A DNA stretch of 64,000 nucleotides from Zygnema cylindricum. Lineage: Eukaryota > Streptophyta > Zygnematophyceae > Zygnematales > Zygnemataceae. The position numbers were made by a program, and so were the translations under genes. The notes below the pieces were generated by a model. The model made no database searches. It saw only the letters and a list, made by a program, of their open reading frames with translations, and was not told the origin of the DNA. This document shows positions 10,778-21,522 of the stretch, in pieces (position 1 is the stretch's first letter; every line of letters starts with the position of its first letter). The DNA is taken from NCBI GenBank assembly GCA_037447655.1, contig JBBHKE010002391.1:62001-126000 (forward strand). The letters are read 5' to 3'.

Positions 10778-12190
10778 ATGACGATTAAAGGTTCGGAAAC
10801 TCCTAAATGGAAATTTGGCTCTAATCTCTCTCAATCTGAACATGACTTACTAAACGAAGTGATTCTCTATAATATCGACGCTTTTTCTTTCTTTATGAAT
10901 GATCTTGGTCGCTATACCACCTATAAAATGTCTATAGATCTCGAAGACGATCGTCCCATTTTCAAACCGAAACACCACTTATACGAAACGGAATGGAAAT
11001 TAGTGGACCAACGTTGCGCTGAATTGGAGGAAGATGGCCTCATTTATCGGTCGGACTCTACTTTTGCAGCACCCACTGTCATGCCCCGGAAAAAAGATGC
11101 CGAAGGAAACTTTACAGATCGCCAGATGTGCGACGATTACTGTGAACTCAATGCTAGAACTATACAAGATCGACACCCAATGATCATGTAGGAGGCGCTA
11201 AATATTTTAGTATTCTTGATTTCCGACAAGGTTTTAATCAAATTGAAATAGATGAGAAAGATAGGCATAAAACTACCTTTTGGGGTAGTGATGGTCGTTG
11301 GGAATGGTCTGTGATGCCTTTTGGACCTAAGAACGCCCTTACAGTTTTTCAAAAAGTAATGGATCTAGTTTTAGGTGGTTGCAAGTTTGACGATGTTATA
11401 TTGATGATTTGATTATCGCCTCTGCCACAATTAAAGATGACGCAGCTGATATCGAATGGGTCCTAACTGAACTGAAAAGGTCGGATTAAAATGTCATCCT
11501 GCTAAATGTACTTTCGGGTCCTAAGGTGTGCTTTACCTTGGACATTTCATTTCCTCCAAAGGAATCACACCACTTGAAGCAAAAACGGAGGCTATCAGCA
11601 AACTGCCAGCCCCCGTTGATCTCACGAGTCTTCGAGCCTTCCTAAGATTAGCTAATTATTATCGTAGGTTTGTTCCTAGTTTCAGCACTATCGCTTCACC
11701 ATTGAACGATTTTCTCAAGAAAGCAGTTCCTTCCGTTTGGGGACCTAGTCAGATTTGAGCGTTCTAGAAGTTGAAAGATGACCTCTCTAGTGCTCTAATT
11801 CTCAGACCTCCTAATCACAAATTACCTTTTTGTCTACAAACAGACTTTTGTAAGCCTGGCATCGCGGCCATCTTAACTCAGCGAGAATTAAAAGGAGAAG
11901 AATACGTGGGCGCTTACGCAAGCACAAGTAATAATCGTGCGGAGTCAAATTAAAGTTATTATGAAAGAGAATGTCTGGCGGCAATTTGGGGCATTGTACA
12001 CTTTCGTCACAACCTTTACGGAAAAACAGTTTACACTTCTAACCGACCATCAACCCTTACATTAGCTGATGATGAACGATAAACATTCAAGAAAATTAGC
12101 GCGATGGGCATTAATTTTACAAGAATATGATGTGGAAATAATTCACCATCCAGGATTACTTAGTCTGAATCCAGAAGACATTTCTTGAAA
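10778..12190 (+). pseudogene. gypsy-1 reverse transcriptase and RNase H
   Basis: RT starts with the typical gypsy thumb-palm order: PRKKDAEGNFTDRQMCDDYC, then after a frame change KYFSILDFRQGFNQI, MPFGPKNAL and CYIDDLIIAS (about 11395-11425). LYLGHFISSKGI and LRAFLRLANYYRRFV (about 11530-11680) follow. RNase H is marked by LQTDFCKPGIAAIL and YYERECLAAIWG. Several frameshifts and stops are present. This is the order expected downstream of the methyltransferase. Confidence 0.8.
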
Positions 12191-12194
12191 TCCT

Positions 12195-13791
12195 TTGCCA
12201 GGGACCACAGAAAATGGAGTTCGGCAGGATTTCAATGACGACTTAGCAACTATGTCAGCAGGGTTTTATATCATAGATTCTTTAGCTTCGCTGCCTAACT
12301 CCTGTTCTGCCCCAGATCCATGGCGGGACGAAGCACTAATTCTTTTCCTCTCCTCACAAACCTTCCGACCAGGCACTACATCCGAAGAGGAGGATCGAGT
12401 AAAGAAAAGAGCTAAAAATTATCTTTGGTTAGGTGGATCACTAGTTCCATTGTTAGTATTCGGTAGTCACAGACACGTGCCCCGCCCGACTGAACGCCTC
12501 TCGCTGATTCAACAAATTCGCACCGAGCTGGGTCACTATGGGACCAAGCGCACCTTATGCCTGCTGCAGGCACGCTATTAGTGGTATGGGATGCAATCTG
12601 ATGTCACATCGATATTCCACAAATGTGCAATATGTGATCGTATGCGCACCTCTTTTAGCAACCGACAGACTACCCTCCAACAATTACCCATCAAGGGGTT
12701 ATTATACCGTTGGTCGTGCGATTTGGCAAGTCCCTTTCCCATATCCCGGACGATGAACCAATATATAATGATCATGACTGAAAGTTTTAGCAAATAGGTT
12801 GAAGTAGTTGCGTTACCACACAAAACGGCAAAGCTCACCACCGCCGCTTTTTAAGGAACATGTCTTTATGAGATACAACGCTCTAGCCAAAGTCCTCATA
12901 TATCAAGGGACTGAATTCCGTGGAGAATTCTAAGAAATGCTAGAGGACGCTTTCATAGACCATCGTCAAACAAGCCGCGATCATCCACATGCTGATGGAT
13001 TGGCGGAACGTGCAGTTCATACCTTCAAGCGAGCATCACGAAAGAATTGCTTGGAGAAACAAATTACAGTTTGGGACGAGTCCCTCGGTTACATCACCAC
13101 GGGATATAGAATGTCTTTACAGACGAGCCTTGCTAATTTCAGTCCATACTATGTTTTATTTGGGTGTCAACCCTTATAGGGTAGGAATATCCAAAAAGCC
13201 GCAAGCTTTCCACTCCCCTTACTGTCTGACAGGGTTTTTCTGGAAGAACTTACTAACAGGGCGTTGTTTTTTTCTCAAGAGATTCCCATGGCTTTTGACA
13301 ACCTGCAGATCGCCGTGCACCGAGATACTTTGCGCTTTGCCACGACACAGAGCGGCACCTACCAGCCCCTATAGAAGCCTTACCGAGTGGGAGATTACGT
13401 CTACTTACGGCGCCAATCTTTCAATACCTTGGACAAAGATGTTTGACCGCATATTCTTTGAATTATCGAAGTTGACACAAATGGCATGCTAGGACTCCAA
13501 GGAGCAAATACGCGAACGTTTCGAGAGCATTCGAAGAACTATGCTCCATGTTATTTACCGGATCTCTCCCAAAACATGGACCCTATGTGTATGCCTATCA
13601 CGTAAACTACAGAATGCACACTTTGCAACCGAGCCGACGGAGAAACATCAATGCTTCTATGCGACCATTGCAACCACGGATTTCACATGGAGTGTTTAGT
13701 TCCTCCGTTAACACCGGTTCCGGACAATCATTGGTTTTGTCACGGCTGCCGAGAGTTACTTGTCGTATTAGCCAACACTTCGGCAGGCTAA
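12195..13791 (+). pseudogene. gypsy-1 integrase with C-terminal PHD extension
   Basis: The integrase zinc region shows GHYGTKRTL and CAICDR (HHCC). The catalytic core follows with RWSCDLASPFPIS and GTEFRGEF, then TSRDHPHADGLAERAVHTF, which carries the catalytic Glu. The second Asp seems lost (YQGTEF where DRGTEF is usual). A further frame, KPYRVGDYVYLRRQSF to YAPCYLPDLSQ, is the DNA-binding C-terminal domain with stops. It runs directly into a PHD finger and ends at the stop 13789-13791. The frame is broken at several places. Confidence 0.75.
13615..13749 (+). other. PHD finger (C4HC3) at the C-terminus of gypsy-1 integrase
   Basis: One frame reads CTLC, then LLCDHC, then GFHMEC, then WFCHGC, giving the complete C4-H-C3 zinc ligand set in 45 residues with no stop inside. 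LVPPLTPVP between His-Cys and the last pair is typical of PHD fingers of the KDM5 PHD1 style. Such domains read the histone H3 tail, often unmodified at K4. It occupies the place where chromoviruses carry a chromodomain. A stop at 13600-13602 separates it from the integrase tail in this decayed copy. Confidence 0.85.
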
Positions 13792-13806
13792 AGAGTTGGG
13801 GGGGGG
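13792..13806 (+). promoter_or_regulatory. gypsy-1 polypurine tract
   Basis: A purine-rich stretch, AGAGTTGGGGGGGGG, follows the PHD stop codon and ends where homology to the second LTR copy begins. This is the expected plus-strand primer of reverse transcription. Confidence 0.6.
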
Positions 13807-13975
13807 ATAAACTGAGCCTCCTAGCTTCTTCTCTCACCCTACCTTTATTTTTCTTGTGATATGTTTATTTGTTGCTTGCTGCTTGTACAAGTTTATTTTC
13901 ACTTGTTTTTTGAGATGTTCATGAATTTCTCGCTAATTTCTTTATAATTTATCTTGCAGCTGATTCTGTTGCATG
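13807..13975 (+). repeat. gypsy-1 3' LTR, first part
   Basis: Begins ATAAACTGAG directly after the polypurine tract and aligns with 21322-21490. It is interrupted at GCATG by copia-B and continues at 20116. Confidence 0.65.
13971..13975 (+). repeat. Target site duplication GCATG, left copy (copia-B)
   Basis: GCATG here and at 20116-20120 flank copia-B. The related LTR copy at about 21487-21510 shows the unoccupied site TTGCATGTTTACC with one GCATG. Confidence 0.9.
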
Positions 13976-14868
13976 TGTTGTTTTTGAAAAGCTTTAAGTC
14001 TCAGCAAATTTATAGGACGGCGGAAAAATAGATCTATATGGACACGCGTCATCACTTGAATCACAGTACAGGTTTTTGGCACCGACAACGCAGCTGCGAC
14101 GCAGATGGAACAAGCGCAGCTGCGGTTATTTTTGATATGATCTGTACGGACAACCGCAGCCTGCGACGCAACGGGTCAAACGCAACTGCGGATATTTTGG
14201 TACATAACAACGCAGTTGCTACGCAGCAAGACAAACGCAGTTGCGGCAAACTTTTTTATGTGATAACGTAGCTGCTACGAAGCTGCGGATATGTTTGAAT
14301 ATAATCAGGAATTGAACTGCGCTACTGCGGTTGATTCGAATCAAGTCAACGGACGAGATTCACTAAGCCAGGCGACAAGTATTTGATTAAATAACCTGTA
14401 TAGGATTCTTAGTCATATTGAGTGTGCAAAGATAGATTAGTGATTAGGTGCACTTGACCTTAGTGGCAGTTTAGTTCTTTTGGACGTATCTTGTAGGACC
14501 ACTTGTATCAGCGGCACAGCACTATGTAGAAGTACAACTAAGTGAAGAGTATAAGACTTGGGACGTAGAACATTTTATGTATCCAGACTTCCAGACTGTG
14601 TAATCTGCAGACTGTTTTTGGGAAACTTCTGAGTTGCATATCTTGATTTATGTTGGATCAATTGAGCTGAAACTTTGGGAGTTGTCAGTCTTTGTGATAT
14701 TCTATACTGTTTTATAGTTTGAAGTAGTTTGGTTAATTGTATCAGATTTGGTGAGCTGTAGAAAACAGCTGTTTAATAGGATTCTTGAGAAGCTTCTGTG
14801 AGTGGGATTATGTCTACTTCCACTACTACTGCTGATGCTCCACCTGCTCCGGTGGTTGTAGAACAACA
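13976..14868 (+). repeat. Copia-B 5' LTR
   Basis: Starts TGTTGTTTTTGAAAAGC and ends GTAGAACAACA, with 7-bp terminal inverted repeats. The last part carries ATG 14810, in frame with gag. The first third holds a cluster of CGCAGCTGCG-like motifs. Related LTRs are solo C1, solo C2, D1, D2 and F. Confidence 0.95.
14084..14300. repeat. Cluster of GCAGCTGCG-type palindromic motifs
   Basis: About ten variants of CGCAGCTGCG, CGCAACTGCG and ACGCAGTTGC occur within 220 bp of the LTR, often as pairs able to form small hairpins. The same cluster is in the 3' LTR at about 19345-19560. CAGCTG is an E-box core. Function unknown. Confidence 0.6.
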
Positions 14869-15800
14869 AGATATGGGCCTTTCATCAAGAATTCCTATTT
14901 TCTCGGGAGAAAAATACGCGTATTGGGCGGATATGGTGGAAACACACTTCGAAAATGTTAATCTTTTGGATATTTTGGATGGTTCACTAGCAGAATCAGA
15001 TCCGTCATGGTCAAAGAAAAATTCGCAAGCTCGGTCAATTCTGAAGTTTTGTATTTCAGAAGAATTGGCCATGTCACGGATAAAAATGAAAAAGGCGCTC
15101 GATATCTGGAAATCTCTCAAGGATGATTTTGAAAAGGCTAATGTACGAAAGAGTTATTTTTGGCTGGACGGGTTTGGGACTACTAATACACGAGTGGCAC
15201 AATGGCTGAATATTGTAACAAATTTCGAATACTAATTGATTCTCATGCTTGTGCAAGCGGATCTTATCGTCAGTTTCAGCAGGCTACTTTGCTTATGAGG
15301 GGTCTTTCTAATACTATGAGAGCAGCGTCTGATAGGCTGAAACAAAAAGATAAAGCTAACTGGACACTACAGTTAGCTATTAATTTGATATTGGAAGAGG
15401 AGGCAGATTCTAAAATTCTTAGTAGTGAAAAACACGTAGAGGCATTTAACACAGAATTTGACAAAAAATGTCATTTTAATCAGCAGAGAAGTCAGTCTAA
15501 TCAGAATCAGAATCAGTTTAGACAGTTTAATCAAAAAGGAAATACACAATCGTTCAATGCCTGTTTTTATTGTAATGAAAAAGGTCATGGATACAAATTT
15601 TGTCCTAAGCTTAAAAAGGCTAATGAAACAGGTCTATATAGGCCTGGTTGGCAGCAAAGCCAGTTTCATCAAGGCTTCACGGGATCGTCACAACGAGGAA
15701 ATGCACTATTCTCGACGTCTTCATCTCATCATGACGAGTCTCTATCACTCTCTAACGAGGAGGATGATGATCTATTTGCAATGGCGGCAGCGATGGAGGG
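14810..15800 (+). pseudogene. Copia-B gag, starting inside the LTR
   Basis: ATG 14810 lies in the LTR and reads through the PBS, where a second in-frame ATG (14873) starts MGLSSRIPIFSG, followed by KYAYWADMVETHF of the copia gag N-terminus. The frame changes near 15200 and resumes with MAEYCNKFRILIDS. A zinc knuckle CFYCNEKGHGYKFC is intact near 15563-15604. Gag should form the particle. Only one frameshift breaks it. Confidence 0.85.
14869..14884 (+). promoter_or_regulatory. Copia-B primer binding site, degenerate
   Basis: AGATATGGGCCTTTCA follows the LTR. It keeps the TATGGGCC core of the initiator tRNA-Met anticodon-arm complement seen in copia-A, with mismatches outside. The in-frame gag ATG is in it. 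Confidence 0.5.
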
Positions 15801-18800
15801 CGCTAAAGACAATGGATGGATCATGGACACGGGAGCATCGGCCCACATGTGTTGGAACAAGGCAGTTTTCAAAAATCTGAAATCAACACCAGAGAAAATT
15901 ATCTACTATGCTTGTGAAATGAGTGTGCAAACGCGGGCTGTAGGCGATGTCTCCCTGCTAGTTGATGTAGAGGGCAAAGCTGTTAAGAGAACTCTTCATA
16001 ATGTTCTTTATGTCCCGGATTTTAAGAAAAATTTGTTCTCAGCGTCTTTGGTAGAGAGTAAAGGAATTGAGGTCAATCTGAAACACGGCAGGCAAGTTGT
16101 TAGCAAACATGGGAAAATTGCAGTTACGGGAACTAGAGATGCCAGCACAATGTATCGAATGGATATGCCCGATAATAAAGAAAATGATGTTTTGTATTCC
16201 GGTGCATTATCTTCAGATGAGCTGTGGCATAAAAGGTTAGGCCATGTGAATTATGATAGTATGAAAAAGATGGTCACTGCTGGTAAAGTAGAAGGAATCA
16301 CATTGTCAAACCAGTCACCTAAAACGTGTGATGGATGTGCACTAGGAAAAATACACAGATTACCGTTTCCTCAGGAGTCTGAACACAGATCTACTAAACT
16401 CTTGCAACTCATTCATTCTGATGTTTTCGGCCCTGCAAAGGTACCATCTGCCGGGGGGATGAAATATATGGTTACGTTTACAGATGATTTTTCAAGGTTT
16501 ACTAAGGTCTACTTCATGAAAGAAAAGAGTGAAGTCTTCACTCACTTTCAACACTACAAAGCGTGGGCGGAGAAATTACACGGTCGGCCAATTCTGGAGC
16601 TCAGATCGGATAATGGTGGAGAATATACGTCAAAAGAGTTTGAAAACTTCTTACTCAATGAAGGTATCAGTCACAAACTGACTGTCCCATACTCTCCGGA
16701 ACAGAATGGGGTCTCAGAAAGACTTAATAGAACTATCACAGAGAGCTCTAGGTCCATGCTTGCGGATAAAAACGTAGATCCGAAATTCTGGGCTGAAGCG
16801 TTAAATTGTGCAGTTTATATCAAAAATAGGATAGGATCAAGATCGGTAGACACCACTCCTTATGAGATCTGGACGGGCAGAAAACCGGATGTCAGCCACT
16901 TCAAGGTCTTTGGAAGTAAATGTTTTATTTTGGATACGTCTAATGATAGATGGAAAATGGAACCTAAGGGATTGCCGGGGATTTTGTTAGGATATGATGA
17001 TCACTCTAAAGGTTATAGAGTCTTTGTTTTTGAAAGACAGAAAATCATTGTCGCAAGGAATATCGTTGTGAAAGATGAACTAGACTCGATAGACTTATTT
17101 AAAATGACAGAGCAGCAGAAGCAGCAAAAAGTACAAGAATATGTCATTTTAGATAGCATCCATAATATTGTCCAACAGATACAAAATTCACCAGTGGTTC
17201 CACCAGAGTCGGACAATAATTGGGTTCCGCAACAAGTTCGTTTCGAAGCGCAACAGCAGCAGTCAGTGCCTACGGATCGCAACCAGCGCAACAAGCGCAA
17301 CGCACGGGATCCAACAATTTCAGCCTCAGAATTTCCGGGGGGAAAAAGATCCAGTAGCCGCCTGCAAGCAAGTTCTCACTTTGCGTACTCGGCAGCCTCA
17401 GGGGAGCCTCTGACCATCCGGGAAGCCTTCTCCTCACCGGAGCGGAATCACTGGATCGAGGCGGCAAACGACGAAATGAAGTCGATCATGGAGGCTCAGA
17501 CATGGGAGCTTGTGGACCTTCCTCCGGATCGAAAAGCGATTGGCAGCAAATGGGTATTCAAGGTGAAGTTAAATCCGATAATACCATTGAACGATACAAG
17601 GCTAGACTTGTGGCAAAGGGTTATAACCAAAAGGAAGGAATTGACTTTGAAGAAACCTTTTCTCCTGTTGTAAGATTTCCAACAGTTAGGATTTTGCTAT
17701 CTCTAGCTGCTATAGAAGATATGGAAATCCATCAAATGGATGTAAAGACGACCTTTTTGCATGGAGAACTAGAGGAGACCATTTACATGCAGCAGCCTGA
17801 AATGTATGCAGAACCAGGAAAAGAGCACTTAGTATGTAAACTGCTAAAATCGTTGTACGGCCTAAAACAGGCCCCGAGGCAATGGAATCTAAAACTTGAT
17901 GAATTCTTAACTGGTCTAGGCTTTAAAAGGATAAGCTCTGATCACTCTGTCTATGTTCTACAGGGTGAGGATGGAATAGTATATATAGCTGTATACGTAG
18001 ATGATCTACTATTAGTCAGCAAATCAATAACTGAAATTAACAAAATTAAAACTGCTTTGAAATCACGGTTTGAGATGAAAGACCTCGGTGAGGCAAAATA
18101 TATCTTGGGTATTCAGGTAGAGAGGGACATGAAAAACAGATTGATACAATTGACTCAAAAGGAGGCTATTGGAAACTTGTTAGATGAATATGGAATGCGG
18201 GGGGCAAAAGGATGTGTAACACCAATGGAGTTTCGGCATAAGTTAGAGGGGGAAGAAACAGAACCGGGTGTAATTGTCAGTGAAATTTTTGGGTCAAGGG
18301 AGGATGATCCTATGACACAGATACCTTACAGACAGATAGTGGGAAGTTTAATATACTTCATGAATTGTACCCGTCCTGACATTGCTGCAGCAGTCGGGGT
18401 ACTGAGCAGAAGTCTAGAGAATCCGAAGAAATCTGACCGTGATGCAGCAAAAAGAGTTTTAAGATACTTGGCATGAACCAAAGACCTCAAACTCACACTA
18501 GGCGAAGGAGAAGTGAAGCTACAAACATGGAGTGATGCAAGTTATGGCGATATGCTGAGTCGAAAATCCACCACGGGATTCGTTCTTCAAATTGGGAACG
18601 GGACTTGCTGTTGGAGCAGCAAACTTCAAAAAGTCACGGCACAATCGACGATGGAATCAGAATATATAGCAGCAAGCTCGGCCCTCAAAGAACTCCTATG
18701 GGTGAAATCCATGTTACAAGAGTTGGGATACATGCAGGTTGGCCCACAAGTGATCTGGTGTGATAACCAGGCTGCCATTGCCATTGCTTCTAACCCAAGT

Positions 18801-18980
18801 CACCATTTCAAAAGCAAGCACATGGATGTAAAATTACACTTTGTAAGAGAAAAAGTGTTCTCTAGAGTGATTAAATTATGCTATTTGCCAGATGCAAAAA
18901 TGGTTGCTGATATGCTCACTAAAGCTCTCCCGGCTCCTAAATTGAAGTACTGTAAGGACGTAGTGAGATTAAGTGAGTAG
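15801..18980 (+). pseudogene. Copia-B pol: protease, integrase, RT, RNase H
   Basis: Protease WIMDTGASAHMC is followed by LWHKRLGHVNYDSM and an integrase with HSDVFGP, SDNGGEYTS and PEQNGVSERLNR, all three catalytic acids present. RT begins KAIGSKWVFKVKLNP, shifts frame near 17577, and continues with FPTVRILLSLA, LYGLKQAPRQWNLKL and YIAVYVDDLLL. A TGA at 18474-18476 interrupts before RNase H (TWSDASYGD, CCWSSKLQKV, DNQAAIAIAS), ending at 18980. One frameshift and one stop are the only clear defects. Confidence 0.9.
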
Positions 18981-19035
18981 CTCAGTTGCTGCTCTAATCC
19001 AATGACAGGGATATATTGGGACTACGTGAATTGCT

Positions 19036-19209
19036 AAAATTGTTATGTTGCTATGTTGCGATGCTGCGCTAGTTCGAAATCGCAGCGGCTCTGAAAATTG
19101 CTACGTTGCTATGCTGCGATGCTGCGCTAGTTCGAAATCGCAGCTGCTCTGAAAATTGCTACGTTGCTATGCTGCGATGCTGCGCTAGTTCGAAATTCAA
19201 GCTGCTCTG
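19036..19209 (+). repeat. Three 58-bp tandem repeats upstream of the copia-B polypurine tract
   Basis: Units start at 19036, 19094 and 19152. Each contains GCTGCGATGCTGCGC and TTCGAAAT; units two and three are almost identical. They lie between RNase H and the polypurine tract. No coding or known function seen. Confidence 0.85.
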
Positions 19210-19237
19210 ACATACTGAGTCTAAAGCTTTAGGGGAG

Positions 19238-20115
19238 TGTTGTTTTTGAAAAGCTTTAAGTCTCGACAAATTTATAGGACGGCGGAAAAATAGATCTATA
19301 TGGACACGCGTCATCACTTGAATCACAGTACAGGTTTTTGGCACCGACAACGCAGCTGCGACGCAGATGGAACAAGCGCAGCTGCAGTTATTTTTGATAT
19401 GATCTGTACGGACAACCGCAGCCTGCGACGCAACGGGTCAAACGCAACTGCGGATATTTTGGTACATAACAACGCAGTTGCTACGCAGCTGCGGCAAACT
19501 TTTTTATGTATAACGTAGCTGCTACGAAGCTGCGGATATGTTTGAATATAATCAGGAATTGAACTGCGCTACTGCGGTTGATTCGAATCAAGTCAACGGA
19601 CGAGATTCACTAAGCCAGGCGACAAGTATTTGATTAAATAACCTGTATAGGATTCTTAGTCATATTGAGTGTGCAAAGATAGATTAGTGATTAGGTGCAC
19701 TTGACCTTAGTGGCAGTTTAGTTCTTTTGGACGTATCTTATAGGACCACTTGTATCAGCGGCACAGCACTATGTAGAAGTACAACTAAGTGAAGAGTATA
19801 AGACTTGGGACGTAGAACATTTTATATATCCAGACTTCCAGACTGTGTAATCTGCTAACTATTTTTGGGAAACTTCTGAGTTGCATATCTTGATTTATGT
19901 TGGATCAATTGAGTTGAAACTTTGGGAGTTGTCAGTCTTTGTAAGATTCTATATTGCTTTATAGTTTGAAGTAGTTTGGTTCATTGTATCAGATTTGGTG
20001 AGCTGTAGAAAACAGCTGTTTAATAGGATTCTTGATAAGCTTCTGTGAGTGGGATTATGTCTACTTCCACTACTACTGCTGATGCTCCACCTGCTCCGGT
20101 GGTTGTAGAACAACA
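19238..20115 (+). repeat. Copia-B 3' LTR
   Basis: Preceded by AGGGGAG (polypurine tract, 19231-19237). It aligns with 13976-14868 with a few indels, for example a short deletion near 19485. Followed by the GCATG duplication. Confidence 0.95.
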
Positions 20116-20120
20116 GCATG
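20116..20120 (+). repeat. Target site duplication GCATG, right copy (copia-B)
   Basis: Matches 13971-13975. The gypsy-1 LTR continues directly after it. Confidence 0.9.
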
Positions 20121-20170
20121 TTTACCATCTCTTTTGTCACATGCACTACAGTTGTCCTGACGTATCACGT

Positions 20171-20243
20171 CGCCGCATTATAACCGCATCTAAACCGCAT
20201 TTTAATCGCATTATAATTGCATTTAATCGCACTTACTCGCATC
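20171..20243 (+). repeat. CGCAT motif array
   Basis: CGCAT or a one-base variant occurs about seven times at 11 to 13 bp steps, separated by AT-rich spacers such as TATAAC and TTTAAT. Possible LTR regulatory array. Confidence 0.5.
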
Positions 20244-21321
20244 AAACTGGCACTTTAAGACCAACGCCTCACTAATTTGAGTTTAGTACGATTTGGTGGT
20301 GGCAGGTCGTACAGATTGGAGTCTGTACGCGAAATTGTCAAGCGCCGTGAAACGCGCGATCAAGATTTAGGTCTGTACGTCTATTCGTTAGGCGCCGGAA
20401 TTTACGCGAACAAGTTTAAGTTTTCATACGTATGATTGGCGAACTGAAGCGTCAACGTGGAAATATGTCAGGACCAGCGCAAATTCCAACGCGCATCTAC
20501 GGCCGCAAATGATGTAGACAAACGAACAAGATTCAAATTGCGCACAGCGACGCGATTGGTCCATTTTAAGTTGTGGACCCTTGGAGGTCTCACGCATTCA
20601 TACGTAGCGTAGGAAGGGTTTTTATCCTTAGGTTGTAGATTTTGTAACGCAAGGCATATGATTCTGGTCGCCTATTGGCCAGAATCCAAACTAGGCGCAG
20701 ACGACTACATAGAACGCATGTATGTACATTAAGTTAGACGCTCAGCTGTAGACTTAGTACTTAGTGAATTTTAGGTGAATTCTGTGCTCACAATTTCAAG
20801 AGCACGATATTTGTGCTTTAATTCTTTCTTTCTTTCTCCTTTGGAAGATTTGACCTTGGCTTATATTATTTTCTTCTGAAATTGTCAGGATAGTTTTAGT
20901 GACTATTTTTCTGGTCATTAAGCGTACTGTTGCCTAGCTCCCACTCACTTTTCTTTGCAATCTGCTTTGCAATTTAATCTACGCGGCTCACGCCGAGGCC
21001 TAACCGGTTTCCCTTCACTTCTTCTCTCGTCCTATCAAGTGGATTGTTGCTCAGCCTTCTTTCTCAGGCTGCTGTTGAACCTTGGATTGTGATTGGACAG
21101 TTTTGGGTTTGCTTGTGTGGTTTATTGGGTGATAGTGGATTAGGGTCGTCTTTCCTTATATGTTTTTTGTGTGACTAAATCTGGCTATCTCAGATTTGCT
21201 CGCAGTTTGCTGCACTTTCAGTTTATGTGTTGTGATATTAGGTTAAATCTTTATTATTGAACTTCTGTAAGGAATATAAACTGACCATGGAGCCTAGTGG
21301 CTATCTGTTGGCCTAATATTA

Positions 21322-21522
21322 ATAAACTGAGCTTCCTAGCTTCCTCTCTCACCCTACTTTTATTTTTCTTGTGATATGTTTATGTGTTGCTTGCTGCTTG
21401 TACAGGTTTATTTTCACTTGTTTTCTGAGATGTTCATGACTTTCTCGCTTATTTCTTTATCATTTATCTTGCAGCTAATTGTGTTGCATGTTTACCATCT
21501 CTTTTGTCGCATGCACAACAAA
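21322..21522 (+). repeat. Second copy of the gypsy-1 LTR start, with empty copia-B site
   Basis: About 200 bp from ATAAACTGAG to CGCATGCACA match 13807-13975 plus 20116-20150 with about 10% differences. It lacks copia-B and so shows the pre-insertion sequence. It is either the start of a further, truncated LTR or a short LTR copy. Confidence 0.7.

Larger units (their letters stand above)
13976..20115 (+). mobile_element. Copia-B, nearly intact Ty1/copia retrotransposon
   Basis: LTRs at 13976-14868 and 19238-20115 (893 and 878 bp, TGTTGTT...AACAACA) are nearly identical, and both target duplications are perfect (GCATG). The coding region has one gag frameshift, one RT frameshift and one TGG-to-TGA stop. 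This makes it the youngest large insertion in the window, nested in the gypsy-1 LTR. Confidence 0.95.
1..21321 (+). mobile_element. Ty3/gypsy retrotransposon gypsy-1 with DNMT and PHD finger, split by two nested copia elements
   Basis: Pieces at 1-666, 7067-13975 and 20116-21321 form one element. The domain order is gag with zinc knuckle, aspartic protease, C5-cytosine methyltransferase, RT, RNase H, integrase and PHD finger. RT before integrase, together with a YIDD catalytic motif, places it in Ty3/gypsy. Copia-A interrupts gag after six codons and copia-B interrupts the 3' LTR. Many stops and frameshifts show it is dead. The 5' LTR is outside the window or not recognisable within 1-646. 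The right boundary is approximate: a second copy of the LTR start follows at 21322. Confidence 0.8.
20116..21321 (+). repeat. gypsy-1 3' LTR, continuation and flank
   Basis: Continues the LTR from 13975. Holds an array of CGCAT motifs (20171-20243). No open frame is supported. If the LTR runs to the second LTR start at 21322 it would be about 1.37 kb, but the end is not proven. Confidence 0.45.

Noticed and set aside
13375-13791. Chromodomain at the gypsy-1 integrase C-terminus
   Set aside because: The zinc-ligand pattern is C4HC3 (PHD); no chromodomain aromatic pattern was seen.
19036-19209. Possible CRISPR-like array
   Set aside because: Units are head-to-tail without variable spacers, inside a eukaryotic retrotransposon.
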